Shown one piece after another: positions 5,432-7,404 of a stretch of 7,404 nucleotides of DNA. The DNA comes from Deltaproteobacteria bacterium (lineage in GTDB: Bacteria > Myxococcota_A > UBA9042 > DTJE01), in assembly GCA_013151875.1 (NCBI GenBank), contig JAADHL010000322.1:1-7404 (forward strand), in the 5' to 3' direction. The notes beneath the pieces are model-generated. The model was not told where the DNA came from. It saw nothing but the letters and a program-made list of their open reading frames with translations, and ran no database searches. The position numbers and the translations under genes were made by a program. Positions within the stretch are counted from its first letter, which is position 1; each line of letters begins with the position of its first letter.

Positions 5432-6846
5432 ATGACGGAAAGCAGATGCGGAATTGTTTCGCGGCTTGCGGCGGCCGTACTGATCCTTTTCCGATGCTTT
5501 CCAACGCTTCCATCGGCACTCGTGGATCTGATGATTCGGTCGAGGATCTCGATGAAGGAAAAGAGCAATGGGATTGGTGGCTCCATGTCCTGGAGGAATA
5601 CAGGTTTCGGGCAACCGTTGGAGCCGGGGCGGACGAAGAGGACCATGACCTGAGGCTGTTCATGGCCGGCGGAGGCAGCGACCCGGACGGATTTTTCGGG
5701 ATCTCCGGTTCCCTGGGTCTGTGGTGGGACGCCAACGGAGTTTCCGACACCGGCACGGCCTCGACGCTCAATTCGATGCGCGACGACCGGGATCCATGGC
5801 CGTGGGTCGAGGTCTATGATCTGGCCGCCGAGTTTCATGACCTTTCGGCGCTGTCCCTGCTGAAAATCGGGAGGCAGGTTTCACTGCACGGGCTTCCAGT
5901 GACATTCGACGGCGTGTCGATGGAAATATCGGCCCTGAAGCCCTGGCTGGGCTTCTTTGCGATGGGGGGGCGAACCGTACACTTTTTCGAGACGGATTCA
6001 GGAATCTTTGAGGATTGGATTGCCTCGATCGGCGCTGTCGTCAGGCCGATGCGGGGGCTGCGCCTGGAATTGGACTATCGTTTCCAACGCGAACAGATAC
6101 TGGCGCCCGACAAGGTTTCCCGGAACGAACTGATGGACCATACTTATGGTCTTTCATTATGGTATCGCCACGGAGAGCGGCTTTACCTGAATGCCTATTT
6201 TCGCGGCCTGAACGATTCTGTCTCTCATGCCGGAACCGCGCTGCATTTCGACTGGACCGACAAGGGAGTCGGTCTGGACCTGGGATTCGACGCGCAATTG
6301 ATCACCCTGAGACAGGCCAATGAGGGCACGGACCCCTACTTCGCTCTTTTGGGCGAGCGGCTCCCATATGTCAGATGGCGGATGGACCTGTGGAAGGTGT
6401 TCACCACCAAGGCCGGCGAGTACGGCATCCACGCCGGGTGGAACGGGAACCAGCTGGTCGAGGGCGACACGGGACCGTTCAACCGGAACATGGGGCGTTT
6501 CTACCTGACTTTTACGGCGAACGACATCGGAGTCAAGGGCCCGTTCCTGAACGTCTCGGCGGAGGGTTACTACAGTGATTGGACCTTCGCCGGGGACTGG
6601 TTCTGGACCGCGGGAGGCTCCGTGGGATACGCCTCCGGGAAAGTCGGTGCGGAGGTGGGCACGTATTTTCAACAGTACAAATACGTATATTACCGGGACG
6701 TCAGGGAAATTTCGGACGTGAGAACCGTCTTTGGCCAGGTCGCGTACAGACCGCTGAAATGGTTGAAATTGAAGGTCCGTTACGAGTTTCAGAGATATGA
6801 CAGGGACGAGCACGCTCTTATCGTTACGGTGTCCCAGGTCTTTTGA
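5432..6846 (+). CDS. Outer-membrane beta-barrel protein; signal peptide and body in different frames
   Basis: The body, about 430 residues, has alternating hydrophobic/polar strands rich in Trp, Tyr and Phe with Asp/Gly turns. It ends ALIVTVSQVF, the terminal aromatic signature read by the Bam machinery. No family is recognised, but a porin or porin-like conduit partner for the next cytochrome gene fits. The body frame is open from a TTG at 5410, but its N-terminus there is no export signal. In the overlapping frame, the ATG at 5432 has AAAGG five bases upstream and encodes a good signal peptide: MTESRCGIVSRLAAAV, then a hydrophobic core and an LPSA cleavage site. That frame runs on to a stop at 5651-5653. 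Joining it to the body needs a -1 change between about 5475 and 5560. So the gene is frameshifted, misassembled at one base, or recoded. ATGs at 5446 and 5494 are alternative starts if the protein lacks this signal. Confidence 0.75.
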
Positions 6847-6856
6847 GGTGCGGTGC

Positions 6857-7404
6857 ATGAGTCATTTCGGAATTCGGTTTCCACTGCTGACGCTGGTTGC
6901 CTTGCTCTGCCAGTTGCCGGCGAATCGGGCGGTCGCTGATGACGCCGTTGTTTTCAACCACGGCAAGCACATCGAGGAAGGCGCGGAGTGCGGTGATTGC
7001 CACGACCTTGACTCGAACGCGGTCCTCCCTCCTTTCAAGCGTGATGCGTGCACGGATTGCCACGATGAAGAGGCGCCGGCCAGGTGGAGGCTTCCCGCGA
7101 AGGCCAGAAGGCTGAAGATTCGGTTTCCTCACCGGACCCACGCTGAATCGCTCGAATGCGTGGACTGTCACCAGCGGACCCTGGACGGAACCCAATTGGC
7201 TGGGCAGCCGGTCGTCACCCGGGCCGGCTGCATCAAGTGTCACGAAGAAAACGATGTCGCGGTTCCCGAACGCAAATGCGCTGCGTGCCATGGTTTCGAC
7301 AGGCGCAATCAGCCGCCCGCTGATCACGGCCAGGCATGGCTGAAGCGTCATGGCAGGGAGTCGCGGTGGCGCTCTTTCGGCGGTCATGGGCGTAGTTGCA
7401 CCCT
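6857..7404 (+). CDS. Exported multihaem c-type cytochrome, N-terminal part (at least five haems)
   Basis: The gene runs off the window; 182 codons are present with no stop. A signal peptide (residues 1-27, MSHFGIRFPLLTLVALLCQL to the VA-DD cleavage site) sends it to the periplasm, where haem is attached. Five CxxCH motifs are visible: CGDCH (45-49), CTDCH (65-69), CVDCH (101-105), CIKCH (125-129) and CAACH (141-145). The fragment ends within GRSCT, where a sixth motif may begin. Additional histidines (FNHGKH at 33-38, FPHRTH at 90-95, H157, H165, H177) could be the second axial ligands, as in cytochrome c3/c7-type proteins. GAGG lies eight bases before the ATG at 6857, and the gene starts ten bases after the beta-barrel stop, so the two form one operon. 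An electron-transfer role is secure; a trans-outer-membrane conduit with the barrel is inference from the pairing. Confidence 0.9.
   Translation, partial: MSHFGIRFPLLTLVALLCQLPANRAVADDAVVFNHGKHIEEGAECGDCHDLDSNAVLPPFKRDACTDCHDEEAPARWRLPAKARRLKIRFPHRTHAESLECVDCHQRTLDGTQLAGQPVVTRAGCIKCHEENDVAVPERKCAACHGFDRRNQPPADHGQAWLKRHGRESRWRSFGGHGRSCT

Overview
The window looks like a chromosomal segment of a GC-rich, Gram-negative bacterium of the former Deltaproteobacteria, most likely Myxococcota or Desulfobacterota. The signs are a c-type-haem sensor kinase with an NtrC-type partner, a beta-barrel protein next to a multihaem cytochrome, and a surface-type protein with the 'CGDDGCG'/'WCGDG-C' cysteine modules common in Myxococcota-like genomes. 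No mobile element, CRISPR array, tRNA or rRNA is visible.

Layout. (1) 1-450, leftward: a small membrane-anchored protein of unknown function (136-450), followed one base later by the start of a cyclic-nucleotide-binding-domain protein (1-134, cut by the window edge). (2) 451-776: a divergent regulatory region with a near-consensus sigma-54 promoter reading left (496-510) and palindromes 60-165 bp upstream of its predicted start, including a perfect 18-bp palindrome. (3) 777-4007, rightward: a two-component operon. The histidine kinase has two CxxCH haem-binding motifs in its periplasmic part and a cysteine-rich PAS domain. The response regulator is a complete NtrC-type sigma-54 activator. (4) 4014-5264, leftward and convergent: a secreted or lipoprotein-like protein with 56 cysteines in an exact 116-residue tandem repeat. 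(5) 5265-5431: a second divergent regulatory region with candidate promoters and inverted repeats. (6) 5432-6846, rightward: an outer-membrane beta-barrel protein whose signal peptide lies in a different frame from its body. (7) 6857 to the edge: an exported c-type cytochrome with at least five haems.

Working model (inference). The kinase senses a periplasmic redox signal or ligand through its haems and phosphorylates the NtrC-type regulator. The regulator binds the palindromes in 544-649 and activates the sigma-54 promoter at 496-510, so switching on the leftward small-protein/cyclic-nucleotide-binding operon. The beta-barrel/multihaem pair resembles a porin-cytochrome electron conduit. No sigma-54 site was found in front of it, so control of that pair by this two-component system is unproven.
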